A model generated the notes under the pieces. That model made no database searches. It was not told the DNA's origin and saw nothing but the letters and a program-made list of their open reading frames with translations. Positions 18,562 through 27,354 of a stretch of 64,000 bases of DNA are shown here, one piece after another. The DNA is taken from assembly GCA_963817135.1 (NCBI GenBank), contig CAWFNG010000001.1, positions 558,001-622,000 of the forward strand. Reading direction: 5' to 3'. Source of the stretch: VAZQ01 sp963817135 (lineage in GTDB: Bacteria; Pseudomonadota; Alphaproteobacteria; Rhizobiales; Xanthobacteraceae). Position 1 is the stretch's first letter, and each line of letters begins with the position of its first letter. A program made the position numbers and the translations under genes.

Positions 18562-18905
18562 CTTTCCAGGTCCTTCTTGATCACAGCGCGCAATGCGCAG
18601 AGCATGAACGTGTAACTACCGCCTCCCGAACGATATCAATTCGCGCCCGCGCTATCACTTTCCGCAAGATTTCATCGGACCTCTGCTGGTCGTTCGGCGA
18701 TATAGGTGTAGAAGTTGCTCGCGCCAAAAAAAGCCCTTGATCCGATGCGGCCTCCAGCGTGCTCACATATTCATTGGCCGATGCTTCGGTCATTCCGATG
18801 GCACGCGGTAGAACCAGAGGCTATTTGGCCTCGCGAGGCGGTCCAGCAAACCCTGAGCGTACAAAATCGCCTCCGCAGTCGTTGTCAGAACGCCAGGTTC
18901 GTAGA
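18562..18905. other. Intergenic region, no supported gene
   Basis: Two short minus-strand frames overlap here (18581-18793 and 18790-18987), the second running into the hydrolase gene. Neither has a good ribosome site or recognisable motif. No terminator was identified. Confidence 0.35.
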
Positions 18906-19865
18906 TCAGGCTTTTAGCTGACGCGAGATAAATTCCTTGACCACCTCGCGCGCCTTGTCGGTCTGAGGGCCTGGCTGTGCCACCCATTCGTGAACGGAGT
19001 TTTCGAACAGACGATAGTCGCAGTCGCCGCCCGCGGCCCTGTAGGTGTTCGCGAATTTTGCCTGCACCTCCGGTAAAACATTATCATCAAGCGCGCCCTG
19101 CATGATGAGGAACGGCACCATGGTGACCTTTTCCTCGCGCTCGAGAATTTCCTGCGGGTTGCCTTCGTGGATTGTCTCCCACGGATGGAAAAATATCTTG
19201 TTGTTTTTCACCATGGCCTCGTTGCCGCGCCGCTCAGCATTTTGATAGCGTGCAAAGGTGTTGCTCACCGGTGAGCGCATCGCAACGTAGGCGACGGTTG
19301 CGTCAACGTTCGGCGCTGCGGAAAGAGGAATTGAATTGTAACGTGGATCACGCGGACGCATCGCCAAAAGTTCCGCGACGTGACCGCCGCTAGAGGATGC
19401 GTAGACACCGATCTTGGCAGTATCACCGTTCCAGGTGCTGGCATTCACCTTGAGCCAGCGCACGGCGTAGTTGGCGTCCTGCACACAGGCCGGATATGGC
19501 GCTTCAGGCGCGACAGTCATGTCGACGGCGACGACCAGCAAGCCGCTCGCAGCCAGCGCGCGATCCATCGGCTCTTCGGCAAAACGGTCTTTTCTGTTCC
19601 ACGCACCGCCGTGCAGATCGAGAACGGTCGGGAAAGGTCCGGGCCCTTTTGGCTGATAAATCCGGGCCATCAGCATCCGATCGGCGCTGTTGCGCCGAAG
19701 TTCGATTTCGCTAACGGCAAGATCAAACCGGGCCGCAGGATCATATGCAACCGCGCCAAGTGCATGAGCGCGGCTAGGCCAGAAAGTGCGCGCGGAGGGT
19801 AGAATCGTGCCTGCGGCGGCCATCAACTTGAGAACGTCATGCCGAGTAAAGGTGCCTCTGATCAA
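18906..19865 (-). CDS. Exported alpha/beta hydrolase fold-3 family esterase-like protein
   Basis: 319 residues. The N-terminal stretch TRHDVLKLMAAAGTIL suggests an export signal. The hydrolase core has the oxyanion motif LHGGAW, a nucleophile elbow YASSSGGH (Ser replacing the usual first Gly), the acid in GALDDNVLP and the histidine in NSVHEWV. This is the layout of hormone-sensitive-lipase-like carboxylesterases. The gene is downstream of the MFS gene on the same strand, about 215 bp apart. Substrate is unknown. Confidence 0.82.
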   Translation of the reverse strand: MIRGTFTRHDVLKLMAAAGTILPSARTFWPSRAHALGAVAYDPAARFDLAVSEIELRRNSADRMLMARIYQPKGPGPFPTVLDLHGGAWNRKDRFAEEPMDRALAASGLLVVAVDMTVAPEAPYPACVQDANYAVRWLKVNASTWNGDTAKIGVYASSSGGHVAELLAMRPRDPRYNSIPLSAAPNVDATVAYVAMRSPVSNTFARYQNAERRGNEAMVKNNKIFFHPWETIHEGNPQEILEREEKVTMVPFLIMQGALDDNVLPEVQAKFANTYRAAGGDCDYRLFENSVHEWVAQPGPQTDKAREVVKEFISRQLKA

Positions 19866-20080
19866 GTGTGCCTCCTGTCAAAACGATTGGCTACGGCAAG
19901 AATAACCGATCTCGGCCAGGGCCGCAGCAGCGCTCATTACGATCTCTATTGCAGGGCCTGACCGTTGCCCGGTCGGGTCACTCTCATCGCAAAGTCTGGA
20001 CCTGAGGGCGGGCCCGCGGCGACTTGACAATCAGACCGCGCATCCTTGGTTTCGGTGCATTGTCGGCATGGTGAGCGTGT

Positions 20081-21703
20081 CTATTTCGCCGGTTTCGGCG
20101 CCTCCCGATCGAGCGGCGCATCTTCGGGTTCAGCCGCAATCAAATGCGTCACCTTCGGCGCACCGGCCGTGTGGAAACGGGCAATCGCGGTTTGCAGAAA
20201 ACGATCCGCGTTTGTCACGCGTTCGTGCTGGCGCAGGTGTTCGAGCCAGGACTCGACCAGGAATGTCTCGACAAAGCGGCCCTCCTCGGCGGCATCCTCG
20301 AATATTCGCCAGCGGTAGGCGCCATCGCGACGGCGCTCGCGCCCCAATTCGGCGATCGCAGCAAGAAATGCGTTGCGATCCTTCGGGTCGATCCGATATT
20401 CGACGGTCACCAGCACCGGTCCGCGATCGTGCTCGATTTCGCGCGTGGTGATCGGCGGCGGCCAATGCATCGAAGGCGTGAGATCGACTTCTTCGCCGGT
20501 TTGCAGTTTCCAGCGCCAGGTCAGGGGGATCAATGCTACCGCCCCCGCCGCGGCGGCGAAATGCGCGGCGGGAAGGCCGAAGAGGCCGGCAGCCTTGCCC
20601 CAGATGATACTGCCCAGCGACAACGCCCCGAAGAAGACCGTCATATATAATGCAAGGCCGCGACCGCGCACCCATTCCGGCAGCGCGACCTGCGCCGAGA
20701 CATTGAGGGTTGCGAGGACCGCGATCCAGGACGCGCCGGCAATGACGCTCGCCGCCAGGCCGGTCACGCTATGGCGGGCGACGCCGAACAGAACGAGCGC
20801 AAGCGCGGTCCCGAGGGTTCCTGCGGCAACGAGTCGATCGGGACCGAGCTTGCTCTTGAGCCAAGGCAGACTGAACGCACCGCCCACCGCACCGGCCCCG
20901 ATGGCGCCGAGCAGGATTCCGTAGAGTTCCGGTCCGCCAGCGATCTGACTGCGCGCAACGAGCGGAAGCAATGCCCAATAGGCACTGCCGAACAGGAAAA
21001 AGCCGACCGCGCGCATCAACGTGGCGCGCAGATGGTTGTTGTGCCGGGCGTAGCGAATACCGGCCACGATGGCGTTGCGCATGCGTTCGGCGGGAAGGCG
21101 AGGGCCGCTTTTCTGCGGGGTGCGCCACCACCACAGCGCCCCCAGCACCCCAAGGTTAGTGATGGCATTGAGCCAGAACGGCGCGGCGATGCCGAAGCCG
21201 CCGATCACCGCTCCGCCAAGCGCCGGACCGATCGCCCGGCTGATGTTGAAACCGACGCTGTTCGCCGAAACCGCCGGCGCAAGATCCTCTCTGGGGACGA
21301 GTTGCGGCACGATGGCCTGCCAGGCCGGTGCGCTCAAAGCGCCGCCGGCACCGATCAAGAACGCAAACAGCAGCAGTGTGAGCGGAGTGACGAGATCAAG
21401 TTCCACGAACGCCGCGAACAGGGCGGAAACTGCCGTTATCGCGATCTCGACCCAAAGCAGGAACCGCCGCCGGTCCACGACATCCGCCAATGCACCGGCG
21501 GGCAGTGCCAGCAGGAATATCGGCAGCGTGCTGGCAACCTGAACTAATGAAACAATCAAGGGATCGGGGTTGAGGCTCGTCATCAGCCAGCCCGATGCAG
21601 CGTTGTACATCCAGGTGCCGACGTTGGCGACGACGGTTGCTGTCCATAGCGTCGTGAACGTTGCGTGCCGGAACGGACTCCACGGCGAAGGCGTTCGGTT
21701 CAC
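20081..21703 (-). CDS. MFS exporter with C-terminal ABM-like soluble domain
   Basis: 540 residues. The first ~400 form an MFS_3 (enterobactin-exporter-like) transporter: FTTLWTATVVANVGTWM start, LPAGALADVVDRRRFL loop and IGPALGGAVIGG. The last ~130 residues are soluble (VLVTVEYRIDPKDRNAFLAA) and resemble a dimeric alpha/beta-barrel (ABM/monooxygenase-like) domain, a combination common in this transporter family in alphaproteobacteria. Substrate is unknown; efflux is inferred. The gene is not overlapped by neighbours. Confidence 0.88.
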   Translation of the reverse strand: MNRTPSPWSPFRHATFTTLWTATVVANVGTWMYNAASGWLMTSLNPDPLIVSLVQVASTLPIFLLALPAGALADVVDRRRFLLWVEIAITAVSALFAAFVELDLVTPLTLLLFAFLIGAGGALSAPAWQAIVPQLVPREDLAPAVSANSVGFNISRAIGPALGGAVIGGFGIAAPFWLNAITNLGVLGALWWWRTPQKSGPRLPAERMRNAIVAGIRYARHNNHLRATLMRAVGFFLFGSAYWALLPLVARSQIAGGPELYGILLGAIGAGAVGGAFSLPWLKSKLGPDRLVAAGTLGTALALVLFGVARHSVTGLAASVIAGASWIAVLATLNVSAQVALPEWVRGRGLALYMTVFFGALSLGSIIWGKAAGLFGLPAAHFAAAAGAVALIPLTWRWKLQTGEEVDLTPSMHWPPPITTREIEHDRGPVLVTVEYRIDPKDRNAFLAAIAELGRERRRDGAYRWRIFEDAAEEGRFVETFLVESWLEHLRQHERVTNADRFLQTAIARFHTAGAPKVTHLIAAEPEDAPLDREAPKPAK

Positions 21704-21900
21704 ATCTCGTTACCTGGTTTTCATAAATGCATGAGGCGTCGCGTTTCCGCACGTTCCGGACTTGCAGCCCGGATTGAGCGTCTTCGCTCAATCCGGGAGA
21801 TTGCCCCGGATTTCATGGGCGGAGGCAGCACCGGGGCGATGTCTCTGTGTTCTTCGTCGCCATGCACGATTGCCTCGCTGCCAACGCCTGCTCCGCGCGT

Positions 21901-22602
21901 CTACGGCAAGTCGAAGAGCAGGATTTCCGAGCCGTCCTCACGTGCAGCGATGCGCAAGTCTGCTTCGCCTTGCAGCGCCACGCCGTCGCCGGCCCGCGCG
22001 GTCCTGCCATTGACCTCCAGGGATCCGCGCACGACCTGGACCCAACTCCTGCGATCGATTTTCAGCGGCTGCCTGATCGTGTCGCCAGTACCGAGCAGCG
22101 CGTCGTAGATATTCACGTCCTGATGAATGACAATCGAGCCGTCGCGGCCGTCCGGCGAGCCGACAAGACGCAGGCGTCCGCGCTTTTCCGATTGCGGGAA
22201 CGCCTTCTGATCGTATCGCGGCAGGAGTCCCTCCCGATCGGGCAGCACCCATATCTGCAAGAAGTGCACCGGCTCGGTTTGCGAGTGATTGAACTCGCTG
22301 TGCCGGATACCGGTTCCGGCCGACATCACCTGGATGTCGCCTGGCCGGATCACCGACCCGGTCCCGATGCTGTCCTTATGCTCGAGCGCGCCTTCGAGAA
22401 CGTAGGAGATGATCTCCATGTCACGGTGCCCATGGGTTTCGAACCCGGCGCCGGGGCGCACCCGGTCCTCGTTGATGACCCGTAGCGGTCCAAAGCCCAT
22501 GTGCTTCGGATCGTAATAATGGCCGAATGAGAAGGTGTGCCGGCTGTCCAGCCAGCCCAGGTTGTCAGTTCCGCGTTCGGCGGCAGGTCGTACGGTGATC
22601 AT
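21901..22602 (-). CDS. Pirin / YhaK-type bicupin
   Basis: 233 residues from an ATG beginning MITVRPAAERGTD; a longer reading frame upstream has no protein character. Two cupin domains are present. Metal ligands are visible in ETHGHRDME (two His) and IRHSEFNHS (His and Glu). Pirins of this type can act as quercetin 2,3-dioxygenases or regulatory iron proteins; activity here is unproven. It sits 175 bp downstream of an MDR reductase on the same strand. Confidence 0.9.
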   Translation of the reverse strand: MITVRPAAERGTDNLGWLDSRHTFSFGHYYDPKHMGFGPLRVINEDRVRPGAGFETHGHRDMEIISYVLEGALEHKDSIGTGSVIRPGDIQVMSAGTGIRHSEFNHSQTEPVHFLQIWVLPDREGLLPRYDQKAFPQSEKRGRLRLVGSPDGRDGSIVIHQDVNIYDALLGTGDTIRQPLKIDRRSWVQVVRGSLEVNGRTARAGDGVALQGEADLRIAAREDGSEILLFDLP

Positions 22603-22777
22603 GGCAGCACCCGAATGCCTCGCATCTGTTCCCTCCCAATATCGGCCGATATCGTCGGCGGACAATCTGCTAATTTGTAGAGGCTGTGTCCCTGATTTGA
22701 AGACACCGCCGAATTCGCTGCGCGCGCGTGCATAAACATCAGCGAAACGCGCTAGCGCCGCATTCCACGCCCTGGTT

Positions 22778-23698
22778 TCAGCGACAAATGAGAATGTTCT
22801 TGCCGCGGCTGTAGCCCGACGCCGCCCTCGCGTAAGCCTGCCTCGCCTGCGCCAACGGCCAAACGGCGCCAATCTGCGGCTTCAGGATGTTGCGTACTGC
22901 AAGCTCCAGCAGTTGCTGAAGATGGCGGCCGGTGGCGCGAATTTCTGCGCGCCGTACGCGGACATCGGCGCGCAATGGCGGTTCGATCGGGAGCGCGTGG
23001 ACATATACGAGGATGCCGCCGCTTTTGAGAGCTGCATACGAACGGCGATGGACCTCGCCTCCCACCGTATCGAAAACGACGTCGCACGGCCCCGCGAGGT
23101 CGACGAAATCTTCGCGCGTGTAATCGAAGGCGCGATGCGCCCCCAGCGATTTTGCATAGTCGAGATTATTCGGCCCGCATGTCGTGACGACTTCGGCGCC
23201 AAAATGGCGCGCAAGCTGGATGGCCAAGCCTCCGACTGCACCCGCGCCGCCATGGATCAATACCCTTTGCCCGCTTGCGATCCCGGCAACCTCGACCAGA
23301 GAGATCCATGCGGTGGCCCCGGAATTGCCGATGGCGACGGCCTCCTCGTCCGAAACCGAGGGAGGGATCGGTGCAGCCTGCGAGCAAGGCACGACGGCAT
23401 ATTCCGCGTGCGTTCCATTCTTGCGGGCGTCGGAAATCGCCAGAACCCGATCGCCTGTCCTTGGTCGTTCCGACCCGTCCAATACGATGTCGCCCGAACA
23501 GTCGCGTCCCAGAACCCGAGGAAAGGCGACGGGAAACAGATGCTGTAATGTGCCGTCGATGAGCTTCCAGTCGATCGGGTTGACGCTCGCCGCCGCCACC
23601 TTGACCAGCAGCTCGTCCGGGCCGGGACGCGGAACCTCGACCTCCGCCACCCGCAATCGATCGAAATCGCCGAACGCATCGATGCAGCAGGCACGCAT
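22778..23698 (-). CDS. NADP-dependent zinc-free MDR oxidoreductase (quinone reductase-like)
   Basis: 306 residues from ATG (MRACCIDAFGDFDRL); the upstream in-frame ATG adds 15 residues lacking family similarity. A GroES-like N-terminal domain (ASVNPIDWKLIDG) is followed by a Rossmann fold with VLIHGGAGAVGGLAIQLA and DVVFDTVGGE. It lacks the zinc-ligand pattern of alcohol dehydrogenases, so it fits quinone-oxidoreductase/enoyl-reductase members. Substrate is unknown. Located between pirin and the NicX-like gene, all on the minus strand. Confidence 0.9.
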   Translation of the reverse strand: MRACCIDAFGDFDRLRVAEVEVPRPGPDELLVKVAAASVNPIDWKLIDGTLQHLFPVAFPRVLGRDCSGDIVLDGSERPRTGDRVLAISDARKNGTHAEYAVVPCSQAAPIPPSVSDEEAVAIGNSGATAWISLVEVAGIASGQRVLIHGGAGAVGGLAIQLARHFGAEVVTTCGPNNLDYAKSLGAHRAFDYTREDFVDLAGPCDVVFDTVGGEVHRRSYAALKSGGILVYVHALPIEPPLRADVRVRRAEIRATGRHLQQLLELAVRNILKPQIGAVWPLAQARQAYARAASGYSRGKNILICR

Positions 23699-23782
23699 CC
23701 GCCGGGGAACGCTACCTCTCAATGGCAACTCCGCTCCAGACAAACCGGAAAAACCGCCGCATCGACATCATGCGTTACGAAT

Positions 23783-24829
23783 TCAACGCAGCTCCTCGCA
23801 CAGCCGGCCGCGATCAACCACTTTCTTTCCATCAAGCTCGACGGTGCAGCCGCGCATTGGAAAATCGAAGTGGCATGCCGTGAAACGGTTTGCCGTCTCA
23901 TTGGCGCCGGTCGAATAAAGGAAGTTGCCTGCGAACGCGCGCAATTCCGTGCCGTTGATCTGGGTGCGATCATACATCGTCATGGCATCCCAACGCGCAA
24001 TCGCGTTCATTCCCCAGCCGACATGGGAGGTCGCATAAGCCTCGCGGTCGTCCCACGCTTCGTAGTAGGAGCGCGTCAGCGCTGCATCCAAACCCTCGCC
24101 TTCGACGCGCGTGACGTAATCGTTCTCGATTATGAAGCGGACAGGTGTCTCGACATAGCGTTTGAACGTAAGATTTACGTCGCCCGGCGCGAGGATAAGT
24201 GTACCATTGACGCAACCAGGCTTTGGAAAACAAAGGCACAGCCCTGCCGGCCAGTAGCCGATCCGGCCGGGCTCATCGACGAAGCCCGGAGCCCCGCGTG
24301 CCGGCGAGCCTTCCACCCGGATAGCCAGGTCGGTTCCGGCTTCCGAGGTTACCCGCATCCACGCCGCCTTGCGCAACAACTCCATCCCCCGACGCACGCG
24401 TTGACGCAATTGCGGGGTTGGCTTGGTTCGTTCCAGCACCTCGGGATGCTCGTTGCTGATCATCATCACCCGCGTCCCGCCGGAGAGAATTTGCGGCAGT
24501 TCGCGTGAATGCAGCAAACCCTCGACGGTGCAGTCGACGACCATTCCGCTGCTGGCGAGCGCCTTCACCACGGGTCCCAGTCCCGCCACGGCGAGCGAGG
24601 TGCCGGTCGAACGTATCGGTACCGGACCGGTCAGCTCCGGAGAAGGAACTACGATATGGAAAGGACGCGCCTCGAGCTGGTGAAGCGCCAGATCGGCGAG
24701 GCGGGGGAGGATTGGCCGGGTTTGCGTCTCGGAAAGGATGGCGACGACCTCGCCGGGTTTGACCGCGCAAAGACGAAACACATCCGCAAAAGCCTTGACC
24801 CATTTTCCCTCTATTGTCTCTTGCAGCAT
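23783..24829 (-). CDS. NicX-like (2,5-dihydroxypyridine 5,6-dioxygenase-type) M29-fold protein
   Basis: 348 residues from the ATG of MLQETIEGKWVKAF. It resembles 2,5-dihydroxypyridine dioxygenase NicX through most of its length: SGGTRVMMISNEHPEVL, GFVDEPGRIGYWPAGL, TSHVGWGMNAIARW and FAGNFLYSTGANETAN, ending in CHFDFPMRGC. The His, Glu and Asp residues that hold Fe(II) in NicX are plausible within these blocks. No other nicotinate genes (nicA, nicC, nicD, nicF) are nearby, so the true substrate may be a different ring diol. Paired-hairpin repeats begin just upstream of its start. Confidence 0.8.
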   Translation of the reverse strand: MLQETIEGKWVKAFADVFRLCAVKPGEVVAILSETQTRPILPRLADLALHQLEARPFHIVVPSPELTGPVPIRSTGTSLAVAGLGPVVKALASSGMVVDCTVEGLLHSRELPQILSGGTRVMMISNEHPEVLERTKPTPQLRQRVRRGMELLRKAAWMRVTSEAGTDLAIRVEGSPARGAPGFVDEPGRIGYWPAGLCLCFPKPGCVNGTLILAPGDVNLTFKRYVETPVRFIIENDYVTRVEGEGLDAALTRSYYEAWDDREAYATSHVGWGMNAIARWDAMTMYDRTQINGTELRAFAGNFLYSTGANETANRFTACHFDFPMRGCTVELDGKKVVDRGRLCEELR

Positions 24830-24886
24830 CGGTATCCACCTTTGGAGGAAGGCCCCTGCGCTCGCCTCAGCGCTGCGCATCAAGCC

Positions 24887-25036
24887 GATTCGCCAGTGCT
24901 CGCGGCATGTTCAGGTGCGAACTTTGGAATCTAAGGAGCCATAGCACCTCTATGATTTCTAGTGCGGTTTTGAATTTGATGTTCCTTAACGAGCTTGCGG
25001 CCCGTTATGATAGGAACTTCAAGTTCACCGCACTAG
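24887..25036 (+). repeat. Paired-hairpin repeat, unit 1 (left arm of first hairpin missing)
   Basis: Hairpin B is partial: loop with CTCGCGGCATGTTC, then right arm GCGAACTTTGGAATC, ending CATAG. A 12-bp spacer with CTCTATGATT leads to hairpin A (24959-25036), a 78-bp imperfect palindrome bounded by CTAG with arms AGTGCGG and CCGCACT. The conserved loop word is CTTGCGGC. Its last CTAG is shared with unit 2. Confidence 0.8.
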
Positions 25037-25198
25037 TGTTCCGGTTCCGACGTTCGTATCACTTTGCCGCCCGCTCGCAAACGAACGTCGGAACCAAGGA
25101 ACACTAGCAACTCTATGATTTTAGTGTGGCTTTGGATTTGACGTTCCTACGAATGACTTGCGGCGATGATGGTAGGAACGTCAAATCCGCCACACTAG
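25033..25198 (+). repeat. Paired-hairpin repeat, unit 2 (complete)
   Basis: Hairpin B (25033-25107) has arms CTAGTGTTCC...GGAACACTAG. Spacer CAACTCTATGATT follows, then hairpin A (25121-25198) with arms TAGTGTGGC...GCCACACTA. Compared with the unit at 32067, both arms change together at several positions (for example GCGG/CCGC versus GTGG/CCAC, and AAG/CTT versus ACG/CGT). The stems are kept while the sequence drifts. Hairpin A keeps an unpaired TTT in its left arm at the same place in every complete copy. Confidence 0.85.
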
Positions 25199-25620
25199 TG
25201 GCTTCGACCGATCTGCATTTTTTGTAAACATTGCACCATGCCGAGTGCCCTTGCATCGCATCCGGCCTTGCGGCGTGGCAGGGCAGTCGGCGATCCGCAA
25301 GCGCGGTCCCGTTGCGCCGGCCGCCCATGGCAGTCGGATTCTTGTTGGCTCTTTCACTTCGGGGTTTGGCACCAGCGAGAATTACCACCGCACGTCACTA
25401 ATGTCGCGTGACTGCGGTGAAGCAGACCCAATTCGGTCGCGCTAATTACCTCCGTTGTCGACCCATAAGAGACATGCCCGGATCAGGATTTCTGCAGAGC
25501 AAATTGGCCATTGCATCCCATTTCGTCGGCCGCAATTTCCTGTTTTGATGGCCTAAGTTGAATACCAAAATTGGCGTAAAAGGAATTGCTGGTTCAACGG
25601 TCGTGTGGCCGCAATTTGGA
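25199..25620. other. Intergenic region after the hairpin repeats
   Basis: About 420 bp with only short overlapping frames, none with a recognisable motif or ribosome site. It contains a small dyad around CGTCACTAATGTCGCGTGAC near 25394. Nothing else was recognised. Confidence 0.35.
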
Positions 25621-25821
25621 TCAATCGCCGTACTGACCCTCGCACCGACGCTCAAGTTCAATGCGCACTTCCGGCGACAATGTGAATTGATGCCTATCAA
25701 TGTGCTCTTCAATTTCGCGTCGTGCTATTGGCTCGACCACCACATTAATGAGCCGGTGGCATACTGAGCGACAGCGTTGGATTATCGCATCCAACGGTGC
25801 CAAGTTTTGAGACCCTGTCAT
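25621..25821 (-). CDS. Small hypothetical protein, 66 residues
   Basis: Start chosen at ATG because GGAGG lies six bases upstream on the minus strand, a strong ribosome site; the frame extends further upstream without one. The peptide begins MTGSQNLAPLDAIIQRC and ends in a charged helix (IARREIEEHIDRHQFTL, then PEVRIELERRC). Residue composition looks protein-like but I recognise no family. No membrane or export signal. It stands alone. Confidence 0.45.
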   Translation of the reverse strand: MTGSQNLAPLDAIIQRCRSVCHRLINVVVEPIARREIEEHIDRHQFTLSPEVRIELERRCEGQYGD

Positions 25822-26019
25822 AGCCGACCTCCATAAGGTTCCACTATTCGGAGGCAAGAATAGCTCGACAATGCCCTTCAAAAGAGTGGCGAGGATCACA
25901 CACGTCACTAAGTGTGCGAAAAGTCACAGCATGTTTTGTAAAAGTGACGGTTATCATATCTTTTGGAAGGGTGGCCGCGCACAAGAACTGCATCGTCAAC
26001 TGGTAGAGGGAGATTTGCC

Positions 26020-26118
26020 ATGTTGAAGAAGCTCATTCTCACCGCGGCGCTGGCGTCCGCTTTACTGAGTGCTGCTGTCATAGCTTGTAGGGCACCTATG
26101 AGCGGGGCCGTCTCTTGA
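26020..26118 (+). CDS. Putative 32-residue exported or lipoprotein-like peptide
   Basis: ATG preceded by GAGGGAGA. The peptide starts MLKKLILTAALASALLSAAV, a textbook signal sequence, followed by IAC at a possible lipobox and nine more residues before TGA. Either a tiny entericidin-like lipopeptide or the surviving leader of a longer lost gene. Upstream, GTCAC and GTGAC half-sites flank an AT-rich stretch near 25925-25950 that could be regulatory. Confidence 0.4.
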   Translation: MLKKLILTAALASALLSAAVIACRAPMSGAVS

Positions 26119-26179
26119 TGAACTCATCTGCAGTGCCTAATGCGAGCGCGTTGATGTTGTACATGGCGACTCTGGGATT

Positions 26180-27052
26180 GTGCGGCACGAAATGATTGGG
26201 CTCAAAAAAATAACTGCGGTTCCAGGCTTAGTTTTCGACGTAATGGTTGCAGGCGCCGAAGACGCACCTTTGGTGCTGCTGCTCCATGGTTTTGCGGAAT
26301 CGTTCCATATGTGGCGCGCGCAGATGCCGGCACTTGCCGCGGCAGGATATCGCGCAGTGGCCCCAAGCCAGCGCGGCTATTCGGCAGGCGCGCGACCGGA
26401 TACATGCGAGCCCGCGAACTACAGCTTCGATCATCTTCTGAATGATGCGGTCAGAATCGCGGCAAATTGCGGCAACGCCGATCGGCGCTTTCACCTAGTC
26501 GGCCATGATTGGGGTGGAAGCATCGCCTGGGGTATCGCGGACCGCTACCCGGCGCGCCTCGCCTCGCTGACTGTGCTCTCGCGTCCGCATCCCAATGCAT
26601 TTAACCGCGCCCTTGCGGCGCCCGACGGAGAGCAAAAGCGTCGCTCGTCGCATCATTGGTGGTTTCTCGAAGCGAATGCTGCTGGGCGGATTCTTGCCGA
26701 CAATGTACGATGGTTGCGAGAGCGGCTAAAGGCGAACAACGTACCCCCCGCATCGATTTCGCTGCATGTTTCTGTGCTCGGCAACGTGGCTGCAATGGAG
26801 GCAGCGCTCACTTGGTATCGTGCGCGCGGCGCGATCCGCACACCGCTCGGTGTCATAAAAGTGCCCACCCTGTTCATTTGGGGCGATGCCGACGATACAG
26901 TCGGCCGCATAGCAGCAGAGGGCACGGCAGAATTTGTCGATGCGCCATATCAATTCGAAGTCCTGCCAGGCATTGGGCATTTTGCTGTCGAGCAGGTTCC
27001 GGACCAAGTCACAGCGCTGCTGCTCGCGCATCTCGCAGCGCATCCGGCATAA
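26180..27052 (+). CDS. Alpha/beta hydrolase, epoxide hydrolase/dehalogenase-like
   Basis: 290 residues from GTG, or 286 from the ATG four codons later. It has the oxyanion motif LLHGFAESFHMW, the nucleophile elbow VGHDWGGS with Asp as nucleophile, and a C-terminal LPGIGHFAVEQVP supplying the histidine. Asp nucleophile plus GHDWGG indicates the epoxide hydrolase / haloalkane dehalogenase branch. Substrate unknown. No operon partner: about 300 bp follow before the next gene. Confidence 0.85.
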   Translation: MRHEMIGLKKITAVPGLVFDVMVAGAEDAPLVLLLHGFAESFHMWRAQMPALAAAGYRAVAPSQRGYSAGARPDTCEPANYSFDHLLNDAVRIAANCGNADRRFHLVGHDWGGSIAWGIADRYPARLASLTVLSRPHPNAFNRALAAPDGEQKRRSSHHWWFLEANAAGRILADNVRWLRERLKANNVPPASISLHVSVLGNVAAMEAALTWYRARGAIRTPLGVIKVPTLFIWGDADDTVGRIAAEGTAEFVDAPYQFEVLPGIGHFAVEQVPDQVTALLLAHLAAHPA

Positions 27053-27354
27053 AGGGCTCTTTCCTCGTCAGTGGCGATGGCGGACCGCACCTCGCGACGC
27101 AGGTGGAGTGTGCGTGCCGCTATGTCCACTATGGCGCCGCTCTCGGAGGGTTAGCAGAAGTAGCCCCGGCAGTGGGCCCGCAGCAATCAGCTCCGATTTC
27201 AGAACGATTTAAGACTGGGCCGGGACAGGCCGATCGCTCTTTGACACGCGGAATATGCACGCGATGTGATATATTATCCGTCAGCGTGTCGCGCGGGACC
27301 GGGAGGTCAAACGCCGAGGAGCCAAGATGAAAACTTTCTCATCAGGCACGGCGA
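27053..27354. promoter_or_regulatory. Intergenic region with possible promoter for the ModA-like gene
   Basis: TTGACA near 27240 is followed downstream by an AT-rich TGATATATTATCC, but spacing is longer than the sigma-70 optimum. GACACGC and GCGTGTC form an inverted repeat around it (about 27243 and 27284), a possible operator. A good ribosome site, GAGGAGCC, precedes a 20-codon ATG frame at 27327 that lies out of frame with the main gene. Confidence 0.35.

Noticed and set aside
18581..18987. Two overlapping small minus-strand frames
   Set aside because: No ribosome site or recognised motif, and the second overlaps the hydrolase C-terminus.
24887..25198. CRISPR array
   Set aside because: Repeats are long palindromic hairpins in alternating types with a constant spacer, not short repeats with unique spacers.
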